From Vandiemenella viatica (taxonomy: Eukaryota; Arthropoda; Insecta; Orthoptera; Morabidae), in contig JARYHS010013630.1 of the NCBI GenBank assembly GCA_031002005.1, positions 239,637,539 to 239,701,538 on the forward strand: a DNA stretch of 64,000 bases, in the 5' to 3' direction. The translations under genes and the position numbers were made by a program. Shown here in pieces: positions 1-10,086 of the stretch. The first letter of the stretch is position 1. Every line of letters starts with the position of its first letter. The notes under the pieces were generated by a model that saw only the letters and a program-made list of their open reading frames with translations, was not told where the DNA came from and made no database searches.

Positions 1-59
1 TAATCTTCCGACCCTACAGACTTCAATAATACTTCATATTTCTTTTTCTCTTTCTCGTA

Positions 60-300
60 GTAGCTGGTATCCGCGTCTCTGGATCTGATAAACCCCCTCC
101 CCCCTAAAGTCGACATCCGTATCGTTTGTGGAATTATTTTAGCTCTACTGTCGTTCATGAATTTCAAAAGCACACGTGAGATTTCCGTCGACCCCCTCCT
201 TTCCCCCTCCGTCTCCCCCTTGGTGAGATTTGGTGGTATTTCGCCACCCCCCCCCTCTTCACCACACGTAATTAATGGACGCCCCCTACGGACTTTGCGT
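60..300 (+). mobile_element. C-rich short TIR element, degraded copy (same family as 60387-60655)
   Basis: Runs of C (CCCCCTCC-type blocks) alternate with a TTTTAGCTCTACT motif and an ACGTGAGATTT motif in the same order as in a second copy near 60.4-60.65 kb. The right edge has CACGTAATTAATGGACGCCCCCT, whose reverse complement resembles the left end of that second copy (GGGGGCGTCTATTAATTACG). The left end here is eroded. No coding capacity is visible, so this is probably a non-autonomous DNA element. The superfamily is not recognised and no TSD was identified. Confidence 0.45.
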
Positions 301-512
301 CTTTAACGTACTAGCAACATATCTAAGTCTTGTAGTTTTTGCACCGATTTCGCATTTCTCTTTGGGTGGTCTTGGTATTCCTTGTTCTTCACACGCCACA
401 GACAAAATTCTGATTTTTAAGATCCAATAAATTCTTAGATACCGAAATATGCTGTATCCATTCCTAACGGACAGTTTTTCTCTTAGGACTTACGACTCTT
501 CTACGTCTTGGT

Positions 513-650
513 CATTAGAGGCGAGAAAGGATAGGGGCAAGGAACAGCAAGGAATTTGGCCGTGGCATTTTGAAGGAACCATTCCAGAATTTGCCTGAAA
601 TGATTTCGTGTAACCATGGAAACCGGATTCTGGATGGCCGAAAGGGAATT
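513..650 (-). repeat. SINE family A, 5'-truncated fragment
   Basis: Read on the minus strand, this matches the body of the tRNA-derived SINE seen intact at 34664-34940: the TCCAG..TTTCCATGG block, the GGNTCCTTCAAAA block, the GCCATGGCC-like block and the CCTTTC.CGCCTCTAA tail. The tRNA-like head is missing. It ends next to the Tc1 foldback element that starts at 695. Confidence 0.7.
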
Positions 651-694
651 CGAAACTGGTTCCTTGCGAATGCGAACCTACTAGAGCACATATA

Positions 695-1353
695 CAGTGA
701 TCAGCATAAACACTATGACTCCCTGCTTATTAGTGTGTTGGTCCATCTTAGGAGCGCAATACAGCAGCGATTCGGCGTGGCATGGATTCGAAAAGTCCTT
801 TTTAGGTTTCTGGAGTTGTCTGGCATCAGGTGTCTGCGTACTGGTCACGCAATTCCCTTAAATTACGGGCCTGTGGTTTGTGGACGCGGCTGCTGGAAAC
901 GAGCATCTCAGAAACGGCGAGGCTGATTGGCGTGCAGGCACAAGTGTTTCGGAACACACTCTGCTGTCGCTGCCTATCCCTCTTTACAGAGCGGGCAAGC
1001 CTCCGACCTACACTTTCTCTGGTGAGGCGTGGACGTCTACCACCTTGTCGCCCAGTCGTAGTTTCACCGTCTTTCAACCACTCTGCATAGATACTCACTA
1101 CAGTAGCACGCAAACAGCCGACCGGCCTCGCCGTTTCCGAGATGCTCGCTCCCAGGCGCCGCGCCCACAAACCACCGGCCCGTAATTTAAAGGAATTGCG
1201 TGACCTGTGCGTAGACATCTGGTGCCAGACAACTCCGGAAAGCTAACAAGGACTTTTCGAATTCATGACACGCCGAATCGCTGCTGTATTGCGCTCCGAA
1301 TATGGACCATCACACTAATAAACAGGTGGTCATAATGCTTTGGCTGATCAGTG
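695..1353. mobile_element. Foldback Tc1-like element with long inverted repeats
   Basis: The two ends are reverse complements over about 240 bp: CAGTGATCAGC...TATGA..CCCTG..TATTAGTGTG on the left and its complement ending GCTGATCAGTG on the right. A TA dinucleotide flanks each end (693-694 and 1354-1355), as expected for Tc1/mariner. The inverted arms are not only TIR. Both also carry the start of a Tc1 transposase reading frame, running outwards-in from each side. The element is therefore a palindromic derivative built from two copies of one transposon 5' end, with a short unique spacer at about 970-1110. It cannot code for an active enzyme. Confidence 0.85.
955..1218 (-). pseudogene. Tc1-like transposase N-terminal fragment (helix-turn-helix)
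   Basis: The minus-strand frame encodes the first DNA-binding part of a Tc1-family transposase. It has an arginine/leucine-rich start, the SISETARPVG helix-turn-helix, ATVVSIYAEWLKDG and a GRRPRL hinge, followed by an arginine-rich stretch. Intact relatives are about 340 residues and contain a DDE catalytic core. Here only about 85 residues survive and the core is absent. The mirror copy of the same start on the plus strand, near 830-945, has SISETARLIG. Family identity is from motif recognition only. Confidence 0.7.
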
Positions 1354-1365
1354 TATGTGTTAATG

Positions 1366-2087
1366 ATCTATATCAGCGGTTCCCAACCTATGGGTCGCGA
1401 CCCACTAGTGGGTCGCGGAACAATCGAGGTTTTTATCACAAAAAATATATCTTTTATTTCATCTATTTAAAAAAATATATCACAACATTTTACAAGTGCA
1501 ATAATCATGAAAGCTATTAGCTTAAATTAAAGCTTTGTGAGACAAAAAAGTTTTCTTAAACAGTCAGTTCGTAATATGCAATAACCCCGTTGTGAGATAT
1601 AGCAGCGGCAGCAATCGCGCAATCGTTATGGCAACCCCTGAACACCCCCTCTCCCATCCCGCTTCTCTCATTGTCATTTTTTTGTTTACTCTTGAATCGA
1701 AACCAAAGTCTTTGATTGAAAGTCTTAATCTGCTTTGTCAGGGTGAGTTTTGTGTGCGTTTAGTTTTGACTGAGAGTAGATTTAAAGTGATTAATCATGG
1801 AATTTCATCAGTCAACTTGATTAGGTGATGGTCTGTGCAGCCACCTCCCGGCCTGTAATATGTTTCTTGTATTATGTATTATCAATTCTTGTTTTTGTTG
1901 ACAGAATATATCCTCTGTACGAAAATTTGCCTTTTCGTAGGATAGGATAGTCGATAGCGTATCTAGGTCATACAACAGTTCCTATTCTGATATTAGATAC
2001 ACTCTCATATTAGGTGGGTCACGAAATTTTTTTTTTACTTAAAAGTGGGTCGTATACCAATAAAGGTTGAGAACCGCTGATCTATAT
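1366..2087. mobile_element. hAT-type MITE with 8-bp TSD
   Basis: The element proper is 1374-2079, 706 bp. It starts CAGCGGTTCCCAACCT and ends AGGTTGAGAACCGCTG, a near-perfect 16-bp TIR of the hAT style. The identical 8-bp TSD ATCTATAT sits at 1366-1373 and 2080-2087. Just inside each end, GTGGGTCGC/GTGGGTCGT motifs repeat. No transposase is encoded, so mobilisation would need an autonomous hAT elsewhere. The perfect TSD suggests the insertion is not very old. Confidence 0.9.
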
Positions 2088-3149
2088 GGTAAAAATTTTA
2101 ACTTGGAAGGAAAGGTTTCCCTGTTTAACTACTGGTTATCTCTTCTCTACAGCTGCGAGTTTGCTGTCGATTAGTTTCATTCCATTCACTATCTACAAAT
2201 CGATCACAATTACAGGTTATACGTTTCATCCATCTCTGTATCTTCAAAGAAGCTACCGAAAACAGTGACGAATTTGCAAACCCACACCAAAAGTGTGCTT
2301 GCAGAAATCTCAGCGATTGCCTTATCGATTCTAATATGGGAATGAGTTCATAGAAAGGGTATGTTCTCAGGTTCTGTTGCCAAAAATGGGTTTAATAACC
2401 AATTTAGTACATTTCTAAGATCTGAATGGAGTTGCACAGCTTCTTCCTAACAGTGGTCAAAAGCGTAATTTTACATTACATTTTTGCGAAAATCCGGATG
2501 GCACTTCTGCGAAACCTGCAGTGAGGTAGTAATGGTGTTCATAATACTGTGAGAGCAAAGTCTAACGGAGTATTGTTTACAAGTAGAAAAAGTTGTAATG
2601 TTCATACCCAGAGAAAGCATCATAAATTGGCGTTGTCATGTTTTCTCCAACAGTTTTTACTGTCAAAGACCCAATAACCCTCACCGCCATCAGTATGAGA
2701 GATAACGAAGTTATTTACATCGGCAGCGATCTAGAAAAAGTTAAAATACTGTATTTTTTCGATTCATATCTGATTGCTGGACGTCCGAATATCTGTAGGA
2801 ATAAACGCTATTCGTCGCGTTGTGTCACAATGAAACTAAAAATGAATACATTTTCCAGTCCTTTTGTTGAGCGGAATTGCTAGAGGTAGATAAAAAAAAC
2901 GTATAAGAGGAGAAAACAAGGTGGAATTTTTTATATGTAGGGTTTTCGAGAATAGTTGCCCGTAATATAATATACATTCGCGAGGACTTTTAGTCAGTGA
3001 GAGCACACTGGCTGCGAAGACAAGTTCTGACAGGTCTCTCGCTATTGAGCGAAATTTGAAATCTAAATCCCATTCTCTCGGCACACTGCTGCAAAATCCA
3101 TTTCGTTTTAACTCCCACGTCCAAATTGAATGTTTTGTAGTGTGCCGGT
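2088..3149. other. Unannotated AT-rich stretch
   Basis: Only short, unsupported open frames are present (the longest about 80 codons). No repeat ends, protein motifs or RNA gene were recognised. Confidence 0.4.
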
Positions 3150-4130
3150 GGGGAGAGTGGGAGAGAGGAAGGTGAAGGAGGAGACGGCAAGGAGGGTGCG
3201 GAAGGAGTGCACGGGGGTGGCAGGGAGAGGGAAAGAGGAAGAGAGAGAAACAGTCCCGCAGGGGGAGTGAGCGAGAGAGAGACAGGGTAGGGGGCGAGGG
3301 GGAAAAAGTGCTCTTGATAAGCGTGATTTAGCAGCCCCGGGGATATTGATTTTTACTTCCCCCTCCCTCCCCGCGCGCGAGTAGTAGTGCCGTCCCCCAC
3401 CCCTCTCCCCCTTCCCGCCCGCGCCACTCTGCCTCCCTCTCAGTTTTATATGTCTGTTTTCTTACTGTAATAGCTGGTGCGCGCGCCATGTTGGATTGTA
3501 AGGGGTGCGCAGCGCCTCTCCGCGCCGCAGCGCGGGGCCCGGTAGTGGGGAGGGAAGGGGTGCTGCTGCAGCCCGCGGGTGGGGAGGGAGGCACCCCTGC
3601 GCGTTCCCCCCGCACACCCACCCCGGGCAACGGCACCGAAGTCGCCTCCTTGCGGGACGGCGTCGGATCGTACTCTGCGCGTCGCGAATAAACCGGCCGA
3701 GTTAAGTAAGGGAGGTGGACAACCCTGGCCAGTCCCTCGCGTGGCGGAGGGAAGTGTTCTCGCCCCAGGCCTTCCGGTTTTTATACACTCGGCGGTCGGT
3801 GCGGCCTCTGGCTGCTGTTACAGATTACGGAACACGGCCCTGCGGGGTCTTGGGGCAACAGGCGGGCGGTGGCGGCTGGCTGCGGCCGGAGAACGGTTAT
3901 TAACTCGACACCCCGCCCGGCCCGGCGCGGCCCGAGCACCTGTTACACCGCCCCCGCCGAGCCACGATGCGCTCGCCTGGCCTGCCTCATTAAACCGGCT
4001 GGCGGTCAGCCCGCAGGGACGCGCCGCAAATTGGCAGGTGCTCTGTTAAACGCCGGCGTTAAGCGCCGTCCTCTGATGCTGTTATTATTCACTCCGGCCT
4101 GCACCTCTCCTCTTTCTGTTTGTCAGCGCA
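3150..4130. other. GC- and CpG-rich island in AT-rich surroundings
   Basis: Base composition changes sharply. A purine-rich GGGAGAG stretch (3150-3310) is followed by about 700 bp packed with CGCG, GGGCCCGG and CGGCCGG strings, ending abruptly near 4130 in AT-rich DNA. Several overlapping frames are open, but this is expected in GC-rich DNA with few stop codons, and none resembles a known protein. Possible readings are a promoter/first-exon CpG island, a 5' UTR or a GC-rich unclassified repeat. No TATA box or splice site was pinned down, so the function is unknown. Confidence 0.5.
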
Positions 4131-4834
4131 CTGCGGATACATGCCGCTGTCCCGCCAGACTGTATTCAACTATTCCCATCCAACAATTAACCAATGAATC
4201 TGCACTCATTACTTTTTTATCATGTTTGAATCCTTTCTTTTATGATGCAGAGTACCATCGGCGACTCTTGAAAAGGCGATATCAGTTGGCGACTATGGAA
4301 GTGTAAGGGCAGAAACCTTGACTTTTTATGGAAGTGGCTGTTTTAATATTGCCAATGGGCTTGGATTTCTTTCCCGTCCCTACAATGAGCGTATTCCTGT
4401 CAGCAGGCTTTAATCTGTTCCAAAGACGTCCTTTCCTCACTATATGCGTAAACCACGGCAATTTAATTCAGTGGTACAAATGTTCCGAATAGTAATTAAG
4501 TGCAATCTGCTGTCTCCTTCATCGCTTGTTACAACTCTGGGAGTTATGACATTCCACATTAAACCCCTCAATTAAAATAAAAAACTGAAATAAACTTTAA
4601 AAAAAAAAATCATGAGAGAAGACGGAAAAGTAATATGTATGATATTACTTAATTGAAAAGAGCAGTTATTACGACACTGATTGTAATATTCATTTTAAAT
4701 AAATCAGTGTTTAATACTGGAAAGGAATAGGTAGGATTGCTACGGCATTGCTTCGCTCCTTCTGCGTACTGAGGCAAATCTGAACATAAACAACATACAG
4801 GTTTTAGACCCCGACGCACTCCCTCTCTTGCAGG
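4131..4834. other. No gene seen
   Basis: AT-rich sequence with an A run near 4600. I recognise no coding, RNA or repeat signature. Confidence 0.35.
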
Positions 4835-5010
4835 TAGGCATGCATATTTCAGCAGAACAATGTCCGGCCAAATGTGCAAGCCTTCTTCGAAGAACGATGG
4901 GCATCACAGGTTTCTTGGCCTGCAAGTTCGCCTGACTGAACACGTCTGGTATATGGTCAACCGGCAACTTGTTCGTTCTGGTCTTCCTCTAACCACTGTC
5001 ACATAAAAAC
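4835..5010 (+). pseudogene. Tc1-like transposase C-terminal scrap
   Basis: Across shifting plus-strand frames the translation reads FSRTMSGQ (degenerate FQQDNARPH-type), then CASLLRR-like text, then HVWYMVNRQLVRSGLPLTTV. The last matches the HVWDMVGRRL..SG.P.TTV signature after the third catalytic residue of Tc1 transposases. At least one frameshift and a stop break it. No TIR was found around it. It is too short to assign to a subfamily. Confidence 0.55.
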
Positions 5011-5749
5011 CCCGTGACAGTGTGTTCCCCATCAGCGTATACAATAACCAGGCTCTCTTTGATTCCATACCAGGGCGTCGGAGGCTTCGTACTAAATTTT
5101 CACGGTCGAAGTGCGTGTTAAGTTATGTAATTGTAATCATTTCTGTATTGTCTTGTCCCTAATCTGCCGAATAAATTTCATTGTAATTACATGTATCTTT
5201 CTTTTCACAAGCAGTAATGTATCATCGAGTCCATTCACACAGTTTATCAGTATAACAAATTCGTTAATTGCCTTACCGTTATGAGGACATACTCAATGCT
5301 GAGAGGGACCTCCATTTATATTTTAACAAGTTTGAGAGGTAGATAGGTTGATAATTTATCGCAATATTCATGGTTATGGATATTAATTAGTTTCCTTATT
5401 ATACAATATCATACTGCATTATTTAATTTACTCCTAGATATGATAAAGATTTTTTTAGAAGTCGTTGGTTTGAAAAGCAATAAATATTGTCGTAAGCATT
5501 TTCATTTAGCAATTTCCGTATGTTGTGCTTCTGACAAAGGATAGTACCGCAATTCAGATGGTTAAGATCGAGAATGTGTCTTTCGCTATGTAAGGTAGAA
5601 TAAACCAGTAATTAATTTGCAACATTTTTTTTCCCATGAACTTCAGTGCTAATGATGTTTATCAGAAATGGATTCTTGTTGAAACTCCTATTTTATCTAA
5701 TATTATCTAATTTTCCTTGTCGCAATGATTTATCTTGCAGTAATTGAGA
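5011..5749. other. No gene seen
   Basis: AT-rich, non-coding by eye. There are no repeat ends or motifs I can support. Confidence 0.35.
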
Positions 5750-7110
5750 CGTTGTCACTCTTCTTCTTCTTCCTATACAAGGATTATTCTTGTTGACTAG
5801 CTTCAGTTTCAGGTACTATTCCCATCTCTTCCTTGGTCTATTTACATTTCTTCTACCTTAACGTCTATATTGGTTTACTGGTTCTGGTAATCGTGCATCG
5901 CTCACTCTATATAAATGTCCTCTCCAGTTATTCATATGTTCCTCTATCTTGTCATTCATACTATATATTTTCAACTCTTATCTTTTGTCTCCTTTCTTAT
6001 TGCATCTAGCTCTGCGCATCCCTTTACAGATCTAATGAATTTCATATTTACTGTTTTTATTCGGCTTTTAATTTTTCATTTCATTACCCATGACTCACAT
6101 CCATTGAGTCTATTGAGAAGCATAAGGACTGACATCAATTTATAAATGTTACATTTGTATCTCTATGCGTCCTGTTTCCTATAGTTTTAGTAATAGTCCC
6201 AAACATCATCTGACACTTGTTCACTTTATTATCAATATATTTTTATACACTGTATGTGGTGTCACAACCGAGGTAGTTATAGTTTGAAAATTGTTCAACC
6301 AGGTGTCCATTTACAACTATTTTTTCTCTAACAGGGTCGTGGTTATCTTCAGGCTGTAGTACATTGAGCACATTTGCAATTGTTAGAGGGCTCTTTGTAA
6401 ACCATTTTCAGTGACCTCTGTTACCAATAGGTCGACAACAAACAAAAGAACTTTAAGGATGTACTTTTTCCTACGTCTACACCCCATGTTGGATATCCAT
6501 TCTGCCACATATTGATGGCATCATTAAAATATGTCTTTAAAAGTGTTGGGGAAAGAGAAAAACCCTGTCTCTCACCACGGTAAATTGTTGATACCTGCTG
6601 TTCTTTTTTATGGTAGTATCTTTGAATTAAAGTATGCACCCTTTACCTATTCTATAATAAGTTTCAAATATACATTCCTTTAAGGATTTCCCAGAGTAAT
6701 TTTCTAACAACTTTGTCAAATTACACAAATGCAATGTTGGTAGGTAGCCTATATTCCCTCTTCTTCTCTGTAATGTTGTTTATTATATGCGTATTATCTG
6801 AGTTCTACCCTAAATGCACTTTGAAATTCTGGTAAATTGGCTTCTACAATAGTCTGGCACTGCTTATTCTGGCATTGAGTTTATACCATGGATTTCTGTA
6901 TATATTCTGTCTCCTTTCTTGAAAACAGAGATTATAGTTGCTATTCGCCACTGTTCAGGTATTTTACCTTTAAGCCAGCACAAGTTTATTAGATGTAAAA
7001 GCCGATACTTCAGTAGGATTCCACTCTCTCCCCCCCCCCCCTCCTGTTTGATAAATTTTGCAGGTATTCCTACTGAGCCGGCCACTTCACTGATTTTTTA
7101 ATTGTTTAGA
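5750..7110 (-). pseudogene. Non-LTR (RTE-like) reverse transcriptase remnant
   Basis: The minus strand carries scattered RT blocks in the right order. GKIPEQWRIATIISVFKKGD (about 6985-7045) is the start of the RT fingers. RGERQGFSLSPTL with a following F-DA block (about 6520-6580) is the motif before the catalytic domain. Further downstream, NYNYLGCDTTYSV (about 6240-6290) matches the Y-LG thumb motif. Stops and frameshifts separate all of them, and the catalytic DD box is not clearly preserved. The pattern is that of RTE/Jockey-type LINEs. The 3' end fades out near 5750. The P-like element begins about 60 bp beyond its 5' side. Confidence 0.65.
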
Positions 7111-7408
7111 TCTTCATTTAACTCTAATATCATTATGTGATCCATTCCTTCTGTTTCTACAATAACAATCGGGTACTTGACTAATTTTGGGAAAGTAGTC
7201 AGTATTGTAGCTGGTCATCTACTATAAACAAAAAAAAAATATTATTTCTTGAAATAACGAACGGAAAATAGCAAAATTTTGCATTTTTATGCGATGATTT
7301 GAAGATTGGCGCCAAAACGCTCCCAGCTGTCAGTTGGTCTCTTGTGACGTCAGTTGTTGGCTCGTGCCATTGTAAACATATAGGCGGTATGCTTATTTTA
7401 TTAATAAA

Positions 7409-7629
7409 ATGTGTTCTAGAGTTTACAAATGGTGTGTGGCGCCTCTGTGTGTAAACACGACCTTTAATGTACCAAACAAATTGTTTGTTTCCGTTCCACG
7501 CAACGAAGTAGTTGGAAAAAGTGGTTAATGCTTGCACGACGCGATTCGGCTTGTGTGTCTACAACACCCTCAATATATTTTTGTGAAGAACATTTTGACG
7601 AAAGTTTGTGCTTAATATTTTATTATGTT
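7409..7629 (+). pseudogene. THAP zinc-finger exon of P-like transposase, frameshifted
   Basis: ATG at 7409 opens a frame with the start of a THAP domain: KWCVAPLC (C-x4-C), then NVPNKLFVSVPRN, ending at TAA 7526-7528. A one-base shift near 7505-7513 moves into a second frame that continues WKKWLMLARRD and then FCEEHFDE (C-x2-H), with a stop at 7630. The spacing from CxxxxC to CxxH is about 48 residues, within the usual C2CH range. The THAP domain binds the element's own subterminal DNA in P transposases. The rest of the enzyme is absent. A host THAP gene is less likely because of the surrounding inverted repeats. Confidence 0.7.
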
Positions 7630-7632
7630 TAA

Positions 7633-8236
7633 TAAGCTATGTATGTCAATATTTTGTGCTATGATAAACTTAAATTATTACCGGTAAATAAATTACGACC
7701 CTGGAGGTTAAAATGCTGTTCGTTGTAAATGCATCAATTTTTTTTTTATTGATATAGTTGCCGAACGATTTGGAAAACTATATGGAGTATCATATAATGG
7801 GATCAGTATGAAAAGTACTAATGAATCAAAAAAATTAGTCTTTACTTTTGATTTCTGTCTTCGAGTTACTGAAGAATCCATCATCGAATTTAGATTTGGA
7901 GAAATTTTTCCTCTGGTCGAGGCCGCATTTCGACCTAACCACTTTTGAGATAGTATATCTCGAGAACTAAGCGAGATATCAAAAAATGTTATTCCTTACA
8001 ATCAATTTGTCGTGTTACTTAAGAATCTATCACGATTATCGTAGAATCCCCGCTTCAACGAATATCGAAAAATATTTCGACCTGAATAGGACGATAGTTT
8101 ACGACTTTCTTAGAAAACATGATCAAAATATTTTTCTAGCTATACAAAAACTTGTATAACCTCTAATATAGAAAGAAAAAGCTTTATATTCACAACATTA
8201 CTGCCGAAAAATAGCGTCGAACGAATGTGAACAGAC
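7633..8236 (+). other. Left interior of the P-like element
   Basis: AT-rich interior with no extended frame. It ends with AGAC (8233-8236), the left copy of the TSD of the gypsy element. Confidence 0.4.
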
Positions 8237-9115
8237 TGTAATGTCCTGAACGTCCTGTGAGGCAGGAAGCCGGGCGTATGGTCTGTGTTGTTTTTGGCGA
8301 GACCCCTGGGGGCTGCTTCTGTGGGGTGAGATGTGTTGTGCTCCAACAGAAAACGGGAGGAGACCAAGGAAAAAAACGTGGGTGTGGACCTACGCAAGAA
8401 ACTGCCAGCACATGTGACGACACATGTGATCTGATTTTCGTCTTGTTTTATTTGTTTATTGCGAGGGCGCCCACCAATCGGCGAGTGGCTGAGAGTTTTT
8501 GGCTCCGATTGGCTGGAGAGATGGAGAAGATGCGGGTGTGGAGGACCGACGCAGGGACAGGAGATTACGACTGACGACTTCGGGCAAGAAGGACTGAGGG
8601 TGAGCGACGACTAGCCGCCGCGCCTGTCACCGCCGTCGCCGTCGCCGCCGCTGCCACCGCCGTCGCCGCAGCCGCCGCTGACACGCGGCCCACCTCCGTC
8701 ATCACGCAGTCCCGGGTAAATACACACCAAGAAAGGAAGAGACATTTGCAAACCCGTTCAGCCCAGAAAACCTCTGAGACAAGTCTCATGCTGAAACTTT
8801 TTAAATCCACAAAACGTTGTTGTATGTGCCTTAATATACACTGACCACTTTGTGAGTAAAAGCAATTCAAATGTTCTATTGTAAACTCTGTTTTTTTTCA
8901 ATCACCCTCCATCCCTAAGTCATTTAATAAATTATAGCTTGTAGTGTGGAATCTGTGGTCAGCTTTTGTTTTCGGTTTCGACAGGCGCTTTCCTTTAATA
9001 TAGGAAACTCTGTCGAAAACCTGGCGCCCACCCTGACTGGTTTTTAGACCACAGAAACCGCCCAGTAATGTCCGGACAAACAATATTTTCTGTAAGGAAT
9101 AAGCGAGACATTACA
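8237..9115 (+). repeat. 5' LTR of the gypsy element
   Basis: 879 bp, TGTAATGTC...GACATTACA, with 9-bp inverted ends. A CGCCGTCGCC-type trinucleotide tract lies at about 8612-8690. AATAAA at 8926-8931 is a candidate poly(A) signal. A hairpin-like pair (TTTCGACAG and CTGTCGAAA) occurs at about 8977-9018. It differs from the 3' LTR by one extra base after GCCGGGC, two or three bases near 8439 and A for C near 8494. Confidence 0.93.
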
Positions 9116-9117
9116 TT

Positions 9118-9135
9118 TGGCTTACCCAACCTGTG
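9118..9135 (+). promoter_or_regulatory. Putative primer-binding site
   Basis: Two bases after the 5' LTR comes TGGCTTACCCAACCTGTG. TGG is the expected complement of a tRNA CCA end. Which tRNA primes is not clear: CCCAAC...GTGGGGC recalls a tRNA-Lys type site, but with insertions. Confidence 0.5.
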
Positions 9136-9843
9136 GGGCTAACGATATGAACGTTTGCAGAGTGTCTTTTCCATATTAATATTTAAATTTTGAATGCTCA
9201 TTTCAGTGGAAAACCGTGCCAGCATGCAGAAAAGTTTTGTGTATAATATGACATGTTTATGACATGCTAGTAGATAATATGTATTCATTCCAGCTTTAAA
9301 TTGTACGGGTCGCTGGTGCAGAATATGATATTTGTACGTTGGTCTGTTGGATAAATTGTTTGTCAATGTTGAAGGAAGATGTGTCTTTAGTGTTTGTTGA
9401 ATTCTAAAATGATGGTGGTTGGTTCTGGTCGAGTTGTCCTTGTATTTTTAATTGGTTTTTGGTTTTGGATGGTGATTGCATCGCTGGGCAATGTTTTGAA
9501 ACAAGTTTGAGAATGCATTCTCCTAAAATGTCAGACCTTCACAGCATCTCAGCGTCGAAAGTGTTTTGTTTGTCCTTTGGCTATCCTCTGTGACGATTAT
9601 TGTTTTGGTAAATTGTTCTTGCTTTACGTGTTTTTTTTTATTTTATGCCGCGAGCCTCTATGTTTTGCGCAATTGAGTCTGTAATAGTTAATGAATTGAG
9701 CGTTCGTTCCATCAAGAATTGTGCGTTTAAGAATTTGTCGAATGTTCACGCGGATTTACCATCATAAATATTGAATTGTGGGAGGATAAGTGTAGCGACA
9801 TTTTTGTTTTCAAGTTTCTAAATTTTTGGGTGCTTTTGAGTGG
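9136..9843 (+). other. 5' leader of the gypsy element
   Basis: About 700 bp, T- and G-rich, without a long frame. It presumably holds packaging and translation signals, but no specific element was identified. Confidence 0.4.
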
Positions 9844-10086
9844 ATGAAACTGAGGTCCGGAAAATCTACCGAGATGGCACAAAGTCATAGTCCGTCAGAG
9901 CCAAAAGATCAGGAATCCGCAATGGAGGGAAATCGTGGTCATTTAATTGATAGCGCCGTGGTTGGAAATGTTGATCGAAGCATTCAGGAGACGGCCACTG
10001 GGGAAGGCACTGCTAGTTATCTTCCGATTCCAGAAACTAACGATCATTTCGTGCCGCTGTCGCAAACCAGACTAGCGAAATTATGA
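9844..10086 (+). CDS. Short gag N-terminal ORF (LRSGK start)
   Basis: An 80-codon frame begins at ATG 9844 with MKLRSGKSTEM. A basic LRSGK-type start like this is common at the N-terminus of insect gypsy Gag proteins. The remainder is acidic and low in hydrophobic residues. It ends at TGA 10084-10086, overlapping the ATG of the next frame by four bases (ATGA at 10083-10086), a -1 frame relation. The frame is also open a few codons upstream of the ATG, but no earlier ATG exists there. It could be a separate small protein coupled by reinitiation, or the original Gag N-terminus cut off by a one-base indel. No slippery heptamer of the X-XXY-YYZ type lies at the join. Confidence 0.6.
   Translation: MKLRSGKSTEMAQSHSPSEPKDQESAMEGNRGHLIDSAVVGNVDRSIQETATGEGTASYLPIPETNDHFVPLSQTRLAKL

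Noticed and set aside
3579..4306. Overlapping 145-156 codon plus-strand frames in the GC island
   Set aside because: Open only because stop codons are rare in GC-rich DNA. Several frames are open together and none has a motif or plausible composition.
7142..7149. CCATTCC near the left end of the P-like element, also just after its right end, as a TSD
   Set aside because: The left copy lies more than 20 bp outside the inverted repeat, so it does not flank the element. Probably coincidence.
8565..8870. 101-codon minus-strand frame rich in Ala/Val/Thr, present identically in both LTRs
   Set aside because: It is the antisense of the GCC-rich LTR tract. Its duplication at 16767-17072 only reflects the LTR pair.
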